Source: Larix sibirica (Eukaryota; Streptophyta; Pinopsida; Pinales; Pinaceae). From it: a DNA stretch of 28,418 nucleotides. The stretch covers positions 3,900 to 32,317 of the forward strand of contig NWUY0300094876.1 of assembly GCA_004151065.3 (NCBI GenBank), in the 5' to 3' direction. The notes beneath the pieces are model-generated. The model searched no databases, was not told where the DNA came from, and worked only from the letters and a program-made list of their open reading frames with translations. The translations under genes and the position numbers were made by a program. Numbering within the stretch: the first letter of the stretch is position 1; the number at the start of each line of letters is the position of its first letter. Below are positions 10,150 to 21,657 of the stretch, one piece after another.

Positions 10150-11160
10150 TACCTCCTTCCATATCCCTATTATAAAATAATAATTGGGGTTCAACAGAGA
10201 GGGGACCTGGATAATAGAAAGGGTAATAGTTGTCTCTACATTCATATTTAAGGTTATCACTTTACCCTATTCCATAGTATTTCCATCCAGTAGAAGGGAA
10301 CTTACTCTGGCTGGTAGGGCGCTAGGGGGCTGAAAGAAGATGGCTCTGGTAGGGCCGTAAAGGAGCTAGGGCCGAGATGCCACTTACTGGCCGGTATAAA
10401 GGGCTGAGATAAGATGTCATTCGTCCAACTGAAGATGCCAGCTTTAGAGTCGGGTGAGCATGCATTCCTCGCACTCTCTTATATTCCCTCACACTTTCTT
10501 CGGGTGGCAGTAAAGATATAAAAACCAGGCAGTATGGCTCCTCGCTAACGCTCTACGGGTCTATTTGTGTTTCATGGTTAAAGAGTCTTTCCTCTCTTCA
10601 CTGCCCTAGTTCCTAAAGTAACTGCCCGTTACAACTAGTCTTTCTTCAGGCTTTAATGACCCCAGTCCAGTAGAAGAGTCTTTTCTGTTTATGAGCTGAG
10701 GTTAATGACCCCAATATCTGAGTTTCCTTTATGAGGTTTCTTTAAATTAGAGGTTACTTATAAGTGATAAGGAACTTAATGACTCGGAGTCTGCTGGATA
10801 TCTTTCTAGGGGGCTCCAGGGGTCCGGATATCTTTTCTTAGGTTAGGGGCCTTTATGTATTGCCTTCGGGTATTGCCTATCGGTAGGAGCAGGCAGAAGC
10901 AGGCCAATATTTCACGAATAATAAGCTTTGGCAGGCATAAGTAAGACAAATGATTGGTAAGTAAAGGCAGACGTTACAAATATAAACAAGGGAGCAGGAT
11001 TGCTGAGATAACGGGTAACTTCAAAATGCCTAAAGAGGAAACAAAGATGACCGTTCATGAGGCGGGTACAGATATTACAGTTCATGAGGCAAGGTGATAT
11101 CTCACCCACAGATGACCGTGGGGGGTTTGGGGTTTTCCCCCAATATTTATGGTTAATGTC
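10150..11160. other. Non-coding region with short GC-rich words
   Basis: There is no recognisable gene. CTGGTAGGGC recurs at about 10308-10320 and 10345-10356, GGGGGCT occurs at about 10324 and 10809, and TTAATGACCCCA at about 10653 is repeated at about 10702. These look like small recombination or slippage products. Confidence 0.4.
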
Positions 11161-11280
11161 TTTTACCGTTACCGTTACGTTAGGAATGTCTAATGTTTAT
11201 GACTGGCTGTAATTAATTGTCCTGAACGTTGCATTGTCCTGAACGTTTACCGTTATGTCTTGCTTTTACCGTTATGTCTT
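11161..11280 (+). repeat. ACCGTT / CCTGAACGTT clustered repeats
   Basis: ATTGTCCTGAACGTT occurs exactly twice (11216-11230 and 11233-11247). TTTACCGTTATGTCTT occurs exactly twice (11246-11261 and 11265-11280). The cluster opens with TTACCGTTACCGTTACGTT at about 11163. Two different units overlap by a couple of bases, so the cluster arose by at least two tandem events. Confidence 0.8.
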
Positions 11281-11640
11281 TCCTTACTTCCTTTTGGACC
11301 ACCCTATTGTGCAGTCCTGACCAGAATGCAATGCCATATGTGGTTGGCAGACATGCTGATCCCCTATTTGGGTGCTTAAAGTGGAATTTGTTAGTAGCTT
11401 AAATGCCATTTGGCTAATTTACCCTCGGTGATAATGAAAAGGAAGGATCTAAACCCATGCCATACCTTCCGCATCCGCATCCTGGTGGGCCTGGGATTGA
11501 GGGTCTTACTGGTGGGGAGCGAGTGGCTCAATTTCCCATTTATAACTGACTTTCCAACTCCCTCACAGTTCGTAGTAGCGTTCAAAGATCACTCCTTCGC
11601 TAACGTAGTAGCAAGTGTTATACGTCACAAAGCAGCTTAA

Positions 11641-14600
11641 TCATACTAAGAACAAGCTGCAGATAGGGCTAAGAACTCACTTATGTTCCATGAAAACGGG
11701 TATTACACTCTGATCACTCGCCGCGTAGTAGTTATTTTATTTAATGTAGCATCTATATATAATAATATTTGCTAGTTTACTGATTTCACTAAGCCTCGTG
11801 GAGTTTGAACACGAGCACCTACTATAGTAATGGTACCAAGTTGCTTATTTATCTATATAATGATGGACTCATACGACGTAACTCGCTTGTAACTAACCCA
11901 CTACTAAATACTACTAGCATAAAGATAGTCTTAGTTAGTACAGTAATTAGTAACGGGGTAATAATGACGCATTTATGAGTAATCTGCTGGTAGCTTTATT
12001 TGCTGAAGTGTAACATGATAGCCGCGTAATTAAACTCTTAACATACCCTTAGTTATATGTCTAGTTAATCCAAAAATATGTAATGTATGGACAGGCTAAT
12101 TGACTCGAAATAATGGTTATACTAGTTAAAGCAAATGCTAACATGGTCTATATATTGCAAAGGTAAATAGGCTGCTGTGGATCTGATCACGCAATGCAGA
12201 ATTATTTTGACTACTCGCCTCTGTCTAAATAGTACTCTTTCTATCATTAAGCACCAGTATTAACAAGTGGTTAATCTGCTTAGTGCTTATGTTATACCTG
12301 CTCGCATGCCTATCTTTTTTCCTCATGGCTATTCCATTATTCCTCGTGCTTAATCGATCACATATTTACCTTAATATACTGCTAGGGTACCTATAACATC
12401 CATGGTTCTAGGCATGTTACTAGTAAAACACATGGGATTTACAATATATCCTCGTAAAAGCAGTATATAAGCAAGCTATTATAAATAGGCTGTTTCCACC
12501 TGAAAGTATGAGCAAGCTTATATCCTATTATATACGAAAAAAAGCATAGCCACTTATGGTTAAATGCTGCCAGTACCAGATATTGCTAAACTGGATCATA
12601 GATGATGAATTAGTAATTTATGTTAATGGAATTAGTACGTAACAGATCGTATTAGCAGTTAGATAAATTAATCATTGCAATTACGATTTACAGGTACCTG
12701 AGGCAGGTGTATGGATTACGAATTAACATTATACCTCTTAGTGAGCTTAACCACTAGTACTCAGCATGAGAGACTATAGAAGCACCATATACGTCTTACC
12801 TTAAGTATATCACATAGTAGTAAAAGCAAATTGAATACGTACTCAGTGATTGGCTATAAAATATATATGCTGGTAACACCATTAATTGAATACGTGTTTT
12901 GAAAATGGCTATGCTAGTAAACTCAGGGTTAAACATTAGAGTACCTATAAGATTTCATTGTGCCTCCATGTCAAACTCTATCTACACCTATGTCCTGTGA
13001 TAAGAATACTTCTGAGATTTGAATCATTAGTACGAATTAATATCTCTAATGGTTCAATATTATTTAACAAGTACTTAGAAGCTTAAGCGTGTTAAATTAT
13101 CTAACTTTAACCAGTTAACGCACATAGAACATCACTGCTTATCATACGCTTGGTATATTTAAGTGCTATATCTGCTTGTCTGAATTCCAGGTTCAACTAC
13201 CTGCTTGAGTGCTCTGATAACTAGAGTAAAATGAATTGAATATTTATTGAGTCTATGTACTAGGATAGGCAGAATCTAAATAGCTTCAAGAGTTTGACTT
13301 ATGTACCCAGAAGACTTTTCTTGTCATGCGAGTTACGTATACACCTTGATCAATTATTCTGACTAAGCGGGTAATTAATAAAAACTATCCCTAGCATCAG
13401 TACTGTAATTACCATTTTTTTACTCAGCAATAAATACGCCTTAGTATACCAGGTAGTAATTACACGATTCTGTTCATGGTTAAGGTAATATCTAGGTTTT
13501 AAAGCTACTACCGAGTCAATCTAATTAACTCAGTAAATGGTGAATCACAGCTTAACACTACATATTTACTCTTTCCTAGCCAACCATAAAATAGAAGCAC
13601 CTGTACTTCAATATTACGGCTCCAGGAATTAAACCTTGTGTAGTCTAAGCTCATTACGGGTAAGCTGCCATGATATGAGTCTACTTATTTACAGAACTAG
13701 CTCTCTATACTTTACCTGAATGGACTACGAGCTCGTGCATAATATTGAAACCTAGAGGTGAGCCTTAATAGTACGGCTCTTTTACCTGGATCATTATACG
13801 CTATACATTGGACCATGTCACAAAGTAAATATACCAGAGTACTATTTAACATTCATTATCTGTTACTCTAATGGCTCAGTAGTATTTAGCTTCTATGTAA
13901 ACCATTAATTGCTCATAATCCTTACCTGATCCAGTATGTACCAGCAATATTACATGACCATTTACTACTAATCCTGAGTAAACATGGCCTTTTCTATTAC
14001 TTAGCTAACTGTAAATTCATGATAGACATACACGACAGAATATTAACCACCATATTCATCTGCTAGCTAAGCACTCTAAGGCAATTAATGCACTTCAGTA
14101 TTCTAATTTAGTTCACCATGGTTAATGAAACTAACGTGAAAGCACAAAAAACCAATGACCTGTATATTCATGTTGCTCGTAGTCATGCTTAATTTTAACA
14201 GCCTAGAGTACAATTAAATAATATAGTAGTTATGGTTGACACAAGGTATAGAACATTACATTATACCAAGTACTGTAAATTGATTGCCATATTAATTAGA
14301 ACAAAGTAGTACTCACACCTGTAATTCGTGCTTCATATTGCCTTTATTCCATCTAGTAAGCAGGTAACAAGCTGCACGAGTCGTACAGTTTAATAAAAGC
14401 TTACCTGGTATGTATAATTACGACTAAGCCTGCCATTTATCTAGCTAGGTGAATAAATTAAACAGGCTAAGTATAATTAATGCTATTCAGACTTGTGTTA
14501 CTCGTATTCAGCCTATTACTCTTATGCATTAAATAAATGGTTCATTACTATTACCTAGATGATTCATATACCTCATAAGCTTAAACCGTGCTTACGGGAT

Positions 14601-15600
14601 ACTTTGTACCAGGCACTTAGTCTAGTAACCATTGATTAATATGGCCTTAACATTTTCTCTGGTTACGAGCTTATACTCCAGGGATAATTACATGTTTTAC
14701 CAAGCAGCTTGTGATTACAGCTATAATATGGTAATACTAAACCTGGTGAATATGAGCCATCATAATTAGATTAACTTCATAAATTACTCTGATGTTGAAA
14801 TTACACAAGCATATGCGTCCAGGAAAAAAGAAAAAGAACCGTTGCCTGTAATCTCGTACAAGCTAGTATGTTCAGAGTGTTAGTCAACTCGTGCATCAGG
14901 AATACTAATATTGAATAGCTGTAGTGCTAGACGCTAATGGTTATTACTAGTTCATATTACTGGAATATCCAATACCACTTTACACGTTACTTAATACTAG
15001 GTTATATATAAGTGAAAGTGCCAACTATGTGGCATGGTTAACGGATTACAGCTTAGTAATGCTATTACGTATAGACCTTGCATGGTTAATTAAGGATTGT
15101 TATAGTATGCTGAGATACAGGCTGAGTAGACGTCACTTCTAGAACCAGAGGTTCAACTCAATAGAGTTCTCACCAAGGGCACATAGTGTTACAAGACGTA
15201 TTACTGAAGCTATACAAGAAAAAGAACCATTAAACCTTGTGATATGAGCGCAATATATAGTAGACTACTAGAGGTTTACGCAGCTAGTCCTTATATGGCT
15301 GCAATGGATAAATAATAGTTAATCTATGCTTTTATGTATGCCAGGAGATATTGAAAACTCAAAAGGTGGTGGTTAACTGTTCCGTTTAAATGGAGCTGTA
15401 AAGGCAAGTGAAAAAATGGAAGTGTTATGCCATTCTGTAAGCATGAGGTTCCCCGCTAAGTAAGCAAGGAATGCGATACACAACATAGAAGTTTCCAGCT
15501 GTTGCTCCTGCAGCACATTCAGTGACACAAAAGAGAAGTACCCAGTTTCCTTTGCTACATGGATGATGGTAACAAAAATGGTAGGTATGCGCATTGTGCT
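11641..15600. other. AT-rich ORF desert dense in stop trinucleotides
   Basis: No frame of 60 codons exists on either strand between about 11640 and 15373, and the only one after that (15373-15594, minus) shows no domain. TAA, TAG, TTA and CTA are unusually frequent. In 11941-12000 I count ten of them in 60 bases, where about four would be expected with equal base use. Short words such as TTACCTG and CTCGTGC also recur across the stretch without forming arrays. I see no tRNA, rRNA or intron signature in it. Confidence 0.55.
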
Positions 15601-15602
15601 TT

Positions 15603-15730
15603 TATAATGGATGATTACCCGGTTGCATCAGCGCTACAATAATGGATGGTAACCCGGTTGCGTCAACAAATAGTCTGACGAAGTGCCTTTGTAAGATGAA
15701 TTGTTGGTACATGGGTTACCCGGTTGCGTA
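15603..15730 (+). repeat. TACCCGGTTGC repeat, three copies
   Basis: TATAATGGATGATTACCCGG TTGCATCA at 15603-15630, ATAATGGATGGTAACCCGGT TGCGTCA at 15639-15665, and ATGGGTTACCCGGTTGCGTA at 15711-15730 are variants of one unit. The first two are 36 bp apart, the third 72 bp further on, which is twice that step. Confidence 0.75.
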
Positions 15731-16144
15731 TGGTACAAAATAAGTATTGTTGCGTATTAATACCAGTGGTTAACTAAATAGTATCCTAGTTGTAAACTAA
15801 ATAGAAGGTGAAAAAAGCATTCGGCCAGTACATAAACGGTTTACAAAATACATTATTAAGCTAAGGAGGAAAGCATTAAATATGCCAGGAAAGCGATTCA
15901 CAATTTAGAGGGGATTATAAAACCAACTTATAAAGTAGTTCTCTGCAGTTCAAGATGCACATAAAACTTAGAAGGTGGTGGTTCCTAGTCTGAATCATAT
16001 GCACATTTAGTTCACTTTGGGTTATTTCAAATAGAATGTAGGGTGGGCCCTGAGTTCCAATCAATCGAACTTAAATGAGACGGGGAACTGGCCCCCAACC
16101 AGATGTTTCTTAACTACGAGAGGTGACTGCTTCGGCTATACTTT

Positions 16145-16230
16145 AATAAATGGCTGGAGTGTAACCCCCGGGCAACAAGAACTATAAGTGACATCAGCTA
16201 TTCTGTATAAATGGTTGGAGTGGAACCATC
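16145..16230 (+). repeat. ATAAATGGNTGGAGTG direct repeat
   Basis: AATAAATGGCTGGAGTGTAA followed by CCCCC (16145-16169) and TATAAATGGTTGGAGTGGAA followed by CCATC (16206-16230) are 61 bp apart. The unit resembles the ATAATGGATG...ACCC unit at 15603-15665 and may be a distant member of that family. Confidence 0.6.
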
Positions 16231-16255
16231 CGAAATGCATTCGTATTCAACCGTA

Positions 16256-16570
16256 TTATAGGGCCCAGCCCACATATTCATTTGGAGACATCGGATAGAA
16301 TTCCATTCTCGTACGAGATGGCACATACATATTGAAATCATCGTTCGTAAAGTTTGATTCTTTTAATGCTGAGAGGGCGCATATATTTATTGGCAACTCT
16401 TTACTATTCTTATAATGCCTTTTTAAGATCCTTCGCAGATGCCGATGCATTGCATTTTCTCCATCTACTGTTTGTATACAATGTCGCTGGTTAACCCGGT
16501 GGTTAGGTTTCACAATTGAATTGATCCGACGCAATAACTCACCTGAGGTAGGAGGGTGAGGACGAGGCAT
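16256..16570 (-). CDS. Small hypothetical frame, possibly spurious
   Basis: This is a 104-codon frame, basic and His/Asn-rich in the middle (HRHLRRILKRHYKN), with no signal peptide, membrane segment or motif I recognise. Its N-terminal codons lie in the 30-bp direct repeat at 16533-16562, so the start sits in duplicated DNA. Length alone, in a region without other frames, is the only support. Confidence 0.2.
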   Translation of the reverse strand: MPRPHPPTSGELLRRINSIVKPNHRVNQRHCIQTVDGENAMHRHLRRILKRHYKNSKELPINICALSALKESNFTNDDFNMYVPSRTRMEFYPMSPNEYVGWAL

Positions 16571-16615
16571 ACTTATTGAAAATGGAATAACTCACCTGAG
16601 GTAGGAGGGTGAGGA
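16533..16615 (+). repeat. Exact 30-bp direct repeat
   Basis: The 30 bases at 16533-16562, from AATAACTCACC to GGGTGAGGA, recur without change at 16586-16615, a 53-bp step. A shorter relative, AACTCACCTGAG, is found at about 16719-16730. Perfect identity suggests a recent event compared with the other repeats in the window. Confidence 0.9.
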
Positions 16616-16909
16616 ATGGAAGGAAGGTGCGCACTATTATATTAAACCCGTAGGGCATATAGTGGATGCAAGTACCAATCTGACAGGCGAGTTCGGTCCA
16701 CAATAAATAGAAGATGGAAACTCACCTGAGCCTGAGTAAAATATTCATTCTTGTTGAAGACACTTATTAAATAAGTATTGAACTAACTGTATCAATCAAT
16801 CAATAAATAAATGCTCCTCCTGTGTGAAGTGTTGTAGGCTCAAAATATATATAAACGGATGTGGCTCACTCCGCTGTGATAATGTAAATAAAGGCAATAA
16901 GGACAAGGA

Positions 16910-17580
16910 TTGGCAAAGCTAATTAAAGAGGCAAAACTGCAAGCAGTGGGCATCAATGCAGTGGAAGGCTACATGATAAACACAATGCAAGAAAAGGAAG
17001 CAACACATATAAAGGCCTGCTATCATCAGTCCCTTTGGTACAGTGGCATAGCCCACTTTCTGGTCACAGGTAAATGCCCCCAAGGAATGGACAAGTCACA
17101 AATAAGATCCCTTAAACTTAGGGTAACCAAATACTGCATAGTCAAGGCCGAACTATATAGGAAAGAAAGATCCTGATGGTCTATTGCCCAAGTGTACGCT
17201 GGAAGAGAAAGTGGAATGTATGATCAAGGATATGCATCAAGGGATATGCAGAGGCCACTATGTATGCAGCCCCGGCAATAGCTCGTAAACTTATGAGGTT
17301 TGGATACTACTGGCCTTCTCTTTTCTATAATGTCCATAAGCATGTTAGGGCCTGCCACAAATGCCAAATTTTTTCTTGTAGACAGAAAATCCGTGCCTTT
17401 ACCCTAAAGCCTGTCCAAGTATAAGCACCTTTTCAACAATGGGGCCTTTATTTAATAGGATAAATCCACCCACCCTCTAGTGGCCAACATAGGTGGATCC
17501 TGACTGCAACAAACTAGTTTACCAAGTGGGTGAGCACGAAGAACTTTGCTATTTACTTTCTTAAGTCTACTGGCGCATTA
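16910..17580 (+). mobile_element. Decayed Ty3/gypsy integrase relic
   Basis: The segment begins in the linker before the integrase of a plant Ty3/gypsy polyprotein: SLKLRVTKYCIVKAELYRKE is typical of that position. It continues with the HHCC zinc-binding domain (MHQGICRGHY, then about 30 residues on RACHKCQ) and the start of the integrase core (FQQWGLYLIG, INPP, HRWILTATN, then TKWV). Stops and at least two frame changes break it after about 17175, and it fades out near 17580, before the catalytic DDE residues could all be present. It is on the opposite strand from the gag-protease relic at 5763-7700, so the two are not one element in its original arrangement. Confidence 0.85.
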
Positions 17581-18398
17581 CTTATGTGTGACTTTTACCT
17601 ACCCACTTGTTCTATTTACCCACTTCTATATACTGCCTGCCTTACTGAGACTTACAGCATTGAATGAATGGAAGGAGGGAGGGCAGGAGATACCTGAGTG
17701 AAGGGAGGGCAGGGCAGCAGCGAGCGGTGTATGGGTAGATAGTCTTCTCTGTTATACGCGAGATATGAAGTATGCTATGAGGGATGAGTCTATTTATTAA
17801 GGGAGCTGCTGTTGCCATCCGGAAATGCTTCGATATCCAGATCCTCTAATAACGCTTTATTTCCAGGGTAGGAGGGCTTTACCTTTCTATAGAGCTTTTA
17901 TTCCTTATAACAGGCCCATCCCATATGGTACTGGCCCTACTGAACGGGTGAACGGGACTATAAACACAGGCCTATAGACACGGAACTAGATAAACTGGAA
18001 TTACTTTAGAGGCCATACGCTGGAATGACTGTCTCAGTGCCCGTAGAAATGAATGACTGTAGAGAGGAGGTTAGGCCTTCCCCACCGCAGTAGTGATAGG
18101 CGGGTGAATAAATGACTGTGTTGGCAAGCCTCCTTATCGTTGGAAAGCCCCCAAAAGTGTTAAAAACAAAAAAGGGTATTTCCCCAAATGAATTAGCAAT
18201 GGGAAACAGTTTCTTTCCCCCAAATGGATGTAAAGCTTCGCCTTCCTTCCATACTGCAAATAGGTCATAAATAGGCGTTAACCTCGATCTTTAAATAGCT
18301 ACCGGGCAGGCTAATAAACCTCGCATTTGGGGCATTTGGGTAGGGGCGGGATTTTTTTAGCATAGTGAGCCGCCCCATTCCTGATATCTTAAACCTTG

Positions 18399-18452
18399 AA
18401 TCCATCTGATAAAACGTATCCTGGACCCACGGGCTGATGGCTGGAAAAAGGG
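18399..18452 (+). repeat. Direct repeat, copy A
   Basis: AATCCATCTGA opens the copy and CCCACGGGCTGATGGCTGG closes it before an A/G run. The same order is found at 18552-18604, 153 bp downstream, with about eight differences in the middle. Confidence 0.8.
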
Positions 18453-18551
18453 CACTTACGCACTTAGCAGAACAATGGGGGGCATTTCAAAAGGTATGCC
18501 AGGGGATAAAAAGTCTGCATGGGGAGGGCGTTATTCAACAGATCAATCTAA

Positions 18552-18604
18552 AATCCATCTGAGATAATGTATTATGTACCCACGGGCTGATGGCTGGTAA
18601 AAGG
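18552..18604 (+). repeat. Direct repeat, copy B
   Basis: It matches 18399-18452, including the exact CCCACGGGCTGATGGCTGG block. The flanking sequences differ, so the unit ends are close to the stated bounds. Confidence 0.8.
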
Positions 18605-19103
18605 TGTACACTCAAATTAACCCTCCCAAAGGGGCCTGTTTTTTTTTGTGTAACGCTATGCTTTGTACCTTTCCGAGAGTGGGCAGATAAACTTCGAATC
18701 TTTACGAGATAAACCTTTTACTGGCGAAAATTAACCCCCCCCTGATCACACGCATGCGCGCTCTAATAATTTGAAAGGTCCTAAAAAGGCGCGTGCACTA
18801 ACTTTAAGTGGCTTATGGATCCAGATAAACCTGACACCTTCTTAGAGTGAATGCATAACACTGAAACCTTTCCGGCTAATGGACCCAGATAAACCATTGA
18901 ATTCCTGTTTATCATGCTCTCTTAGGTTCGTATGGCCTAGCTTCAATTTCAATTTGTTGTACAACCCGACCCGTTCTTTAATCAATTGGACTATCAATTG
19001 ACCGTATGCTGCTACAGGCATAGCACTGGCATCAGTTGAACCATACATTGCACAGTAGAAGCATCAATTCATCTTTACGATGCTTGGAAGTATGAATGGA
19101 CTG

Positions 19104-19115
19104 GGTCTATAGACC
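19104..19115. repeat. 12-bp perfect palindrome
   Basis: GGTCTATAGACC is its own reverse complement. It is followed by CGTACA, and a second palindromic hairpin with a GTAC core is at 19225-19243. Function is unknown. Confidence 0.6.
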
Positions 19116-19224
19116 GTACAAAAAGAAATTGAGTTAATCTAAAACTGAAATAAACCGTATGGATGCGTTGTCTTGTTGCTAGGTCAAATTGGCATCACAG
19201 AGGACCGATTGTCATCTTTGTTGG

Positions 19225-19243
19225 GTCGTACAAGCCGTACGAC
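19225..19243. repeat. Short hairpin
   Basis: GTCGTAC (19225-19231) and GTACGAC (19237-19243) are exact inverted repeats with a 5-base loop. No poly-U or gene end lies next to it, so I do not call it a terminator. Confidence 0.55.
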
Positions 19244-20487
19244 AGTTGTACCCCTCTAACTGAGTTTATTTATCGCTGTTGGGCGTAGCAATGCTCTTAC
19301 TGGTCAGTTGAATTACCTAATGCTCAGGCTACAGAGGACAAAGGCGTTATGATGGACAATATTGAAGAGCAGCAGTCAGTTTTTAATTGTTGGGCATCTT
19401 CTCTATGAGAAACATCTCATTTAGAGCTATGAGTTTCCATCCTTTGGGATTTATAAGTCAGATATAAGACTCTATTGGCTCACGATCCCCAAGTCATTGG
19501 CTTAATGTGCTTGAGCTTATCATATGGTGAGTGTCTTGGCATGGAGTGGAGGTGGTCCATTTATTTCTCCCTTGAAGGACATGAAAAAAAAAGGATAATA
19601 TTTCATTGCCATCTATTTCAAGAGTGAGGCATAACCTCCCTAAAGTGTTTGGTCATACTCTACTACAGTTTTGGTTTTGTCTTTATGAGTGAGAAATACA
19701 TTAATGGTTAATGGGATGTTGGGCCACTGTAATATTGAATATACCCGGAGCAAAACTCAACGAAGAACCATTCACTAGCTAATGTAATAGCTCCCATACA
19801 AATGGATAACTGAGCAAGTCAATTTATTGTTGTTGGTATTATTGTTTTCACTGAGAGGACAGTAGTAAAAAGACTTCTGAGAATAAGCCTAACTCCTATC
19901 ATGGTGTCTAAGGGATAGTTACATCAGAGTAAATCCTGGAACAGAGTCCATATGTTGACAACCACTCTCAAGAAGAGAACTTTACTTCATTCTGAAATAT
20001 AAGCCTACAAGCTTATTGGTATACCGAAGACTGAAGCTTAATTTGTCACTACATTTTGATGTAGTTTATTAAGTGCAGGTAGAACATTTGATAAAACAAG
20101 GCCTTTGTAGCCACCTTAGGAGCCATAGCACTCAATGACAGAGCAAGTGCAGGCCCTTGGCTCATATAAACCTAACCATTAGTTGCTCACGAGCCTGCCT
20201 GTTGTGAACCACAATGAAACTGACTCTAGTTACTGACTATTGATTGTGTTATAATTTATTGTTGTGTGCAGGCTAAACGGAGAGTTTAGGTCTTGTAGTT
20301 TCAAAAGCAGAATATATATATCTGTAGCAGACTCAAGACAGAGAAAAAAAGGGCTTTTTTGCATAGTATCCATGTTTTTGAGTTGAGTGGGCTATAATTC
20401 CATCAATTATGGATCATATGGTATCGTAACAGTTGAATCCTTAATGTTACGCAACTGCAATAAATTTTAGGAGGAAGCAGAGTCACC

Positions 20488-21085
20488 ATGGACAAAGCCT
20501 TGAAGAGAGAGCTGGAAGAGCTGAGATACTTAAATAGGTAGATATAAGAGGAAAGTCAGTATTGGAGACAGAAGGCAGCTAGAAAAAAAGCTTGCCAAAC
20601 ACCGGGACTCCTTAACTACCATGATATAATAATTGGACAAGAGCAGATTGCATCTTATGTAATTTAGAGAGAAGGTCATCCAGATGGATAGTTGGCCAGA
20701 GGGCAAGCCAACTTGGATGAAGACTCAGTTGCACAAGGATTTGGAGGATAACGAAAAGGCATTTGAAAAGCTACAATAATTTGTTCAAGAGCACCAGGAA
20801 GCCATACCATCTTCCATTGCCATTGCCAAAGCCAACACCATGACCAAGACCAGCATGGTAAGTTCATCTTGTTGAAGCCATTCTAATGAATCTTTCGGTG
20901 AATCTTCAAAGCATATAAGAGGACTAGGTTCCAATCTACTAAGGAAGACGGGCTACATAGGACAAGGGTTAGGCAAGAGAAGACAAGGCATCCTAAGCCT
21001 CATCGTAGCTGAGTAGAGGAACAAGCATGAAGGCCTAGGTTTTTATGGAATAGAGGAAAATACTACGAACATGAATACCACTTTT
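20488..21085 (+). pseudogene. Broken coding relic with coiled-coil start and G-patch-like motif
   Basis: From the ATG at 20488 a charged helix is readable (MDKALKRELEELRYLNR, then stops and EESQYWRQKAARKK). After frame changes the sequence gives WPEGKPTWMKTQLHKDLEDN and EKAFEKLQ, then FVQEHQEAIPSS. At about 20917-21035 one frame gives GLGSNLLRKTGYIGQGLGKR, then QGIL, then after a stop KHEGLGF. The spaced Gly pattern (Gly-Tyr-x-Gly-x-Gly-Leu-Gly-Lys, later Gly-Leu-Gly-Phe) is that of a G-patch domain, which in plants is found in RNA-processing proteins and in some retroelement polyproteins. Several stops and at least two frameshifts make it non-functional. It is probably nuclear in origin. The link between the helical start and the G-patch as one gene is inference. 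Confidence 0.45.
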
Positions 21086-21493
21086 TTTTAGGAAAAATAC
21101 ATGCCAGAATTGGCCTGCTCATCTAAGACAAGCAGAGCAATGAATGAAAATAGAAATGCATTGCAACTCCATCCTTATTTTTGCAGATTGTTTAAGGGTA
21201 GCGATGAGGAAAGTGCCAAGACTTAGCCTACACCAGCACTGAGGAAAAGCAGCACGGAAATCAGCTAGAACAAGAAGAAGGACAAGAGGGATGCTAAGGA
21301 AGTCAAATACTGGGTAAGAAGGGCAAATTAAGTGGAAGCGGATTCTCCAGCTCCAGATCGAAATCGAGAACCAGGGTTATTTTTAACGACTCTTTTCCGT
21401 CTGTCCAGGTGGTATTTGCATCAATGCACATCCGGAGCGAAATATAGGAGTCGTGCAACACGATATTTGTCAGCAAATTATACCGGGGTCAAC

Positions 21494-21646
21494 ATGCGTA
21501 AATATTACTTCATTCAAGAAGGCATTGATGGAGTGGGTAAAACCACAAATATCCCTTTTATTGCTGAGTATCTCCAACAACAAGGTATCACAGTATTTAC
21601 TGTCCGAGAACCGGGCGGAAAGCCTCGCGCTCAAAATGCAATTCAT
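21494..21646 (+). pseudogene. tmk: N-terminal fragment like bacterial dTMP kinase
   Basis: From the ATG at 21494 the frame reads as the first 45-50 residues of a bacterial-type thymidylate kinase, which phosphorylates dTMP to dTDP. The P-loop is GIDGVGKTT at residues 10-18. A helix with AEYLQQQGI follows at 24-32, and the nucleotide-substrate loop REPGG is at 38-42. The family is normally about 200-215 residues, so only the first quarter is here. After about 21646 the frame runs into an unrelated Gly/Arg-rich stretch made of a short repeat and stops at 21742. The frame is also open upstream from 21332, without recognisable similarity. Plant nuclear dTMP kinases have a different N-terminal sequence (GLDRSGKST type), so a bacterial donor is more likely. 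A phage or plasmid source is possible. Confidence 0.7.
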
Positions 21647-21657
21647 ATAAGGGGAAG

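Larger units (their letters stand above)
17581..20487. other. Non-coding region, no gene recognised
   Basis: The only frame of note is 18842-19048 (minus, 68 codons), which shows no domain. The stretch contains a purine-rich patch (17665-17715, GGAGGGAGGGCAGG-type words), one longer direct repeat and two palindromes listed separately. Between about 19330 and 20480 the sequence has scattered homopolymers but nothing I can assign. Confidence 0.4.

Noticed and set aside
20676-20867. Trp-rich frame on the minus strand
   Set aside because: It is antisense to the helical part of the 20488-21085 relic; the Trp repeats are complements of CCA words.
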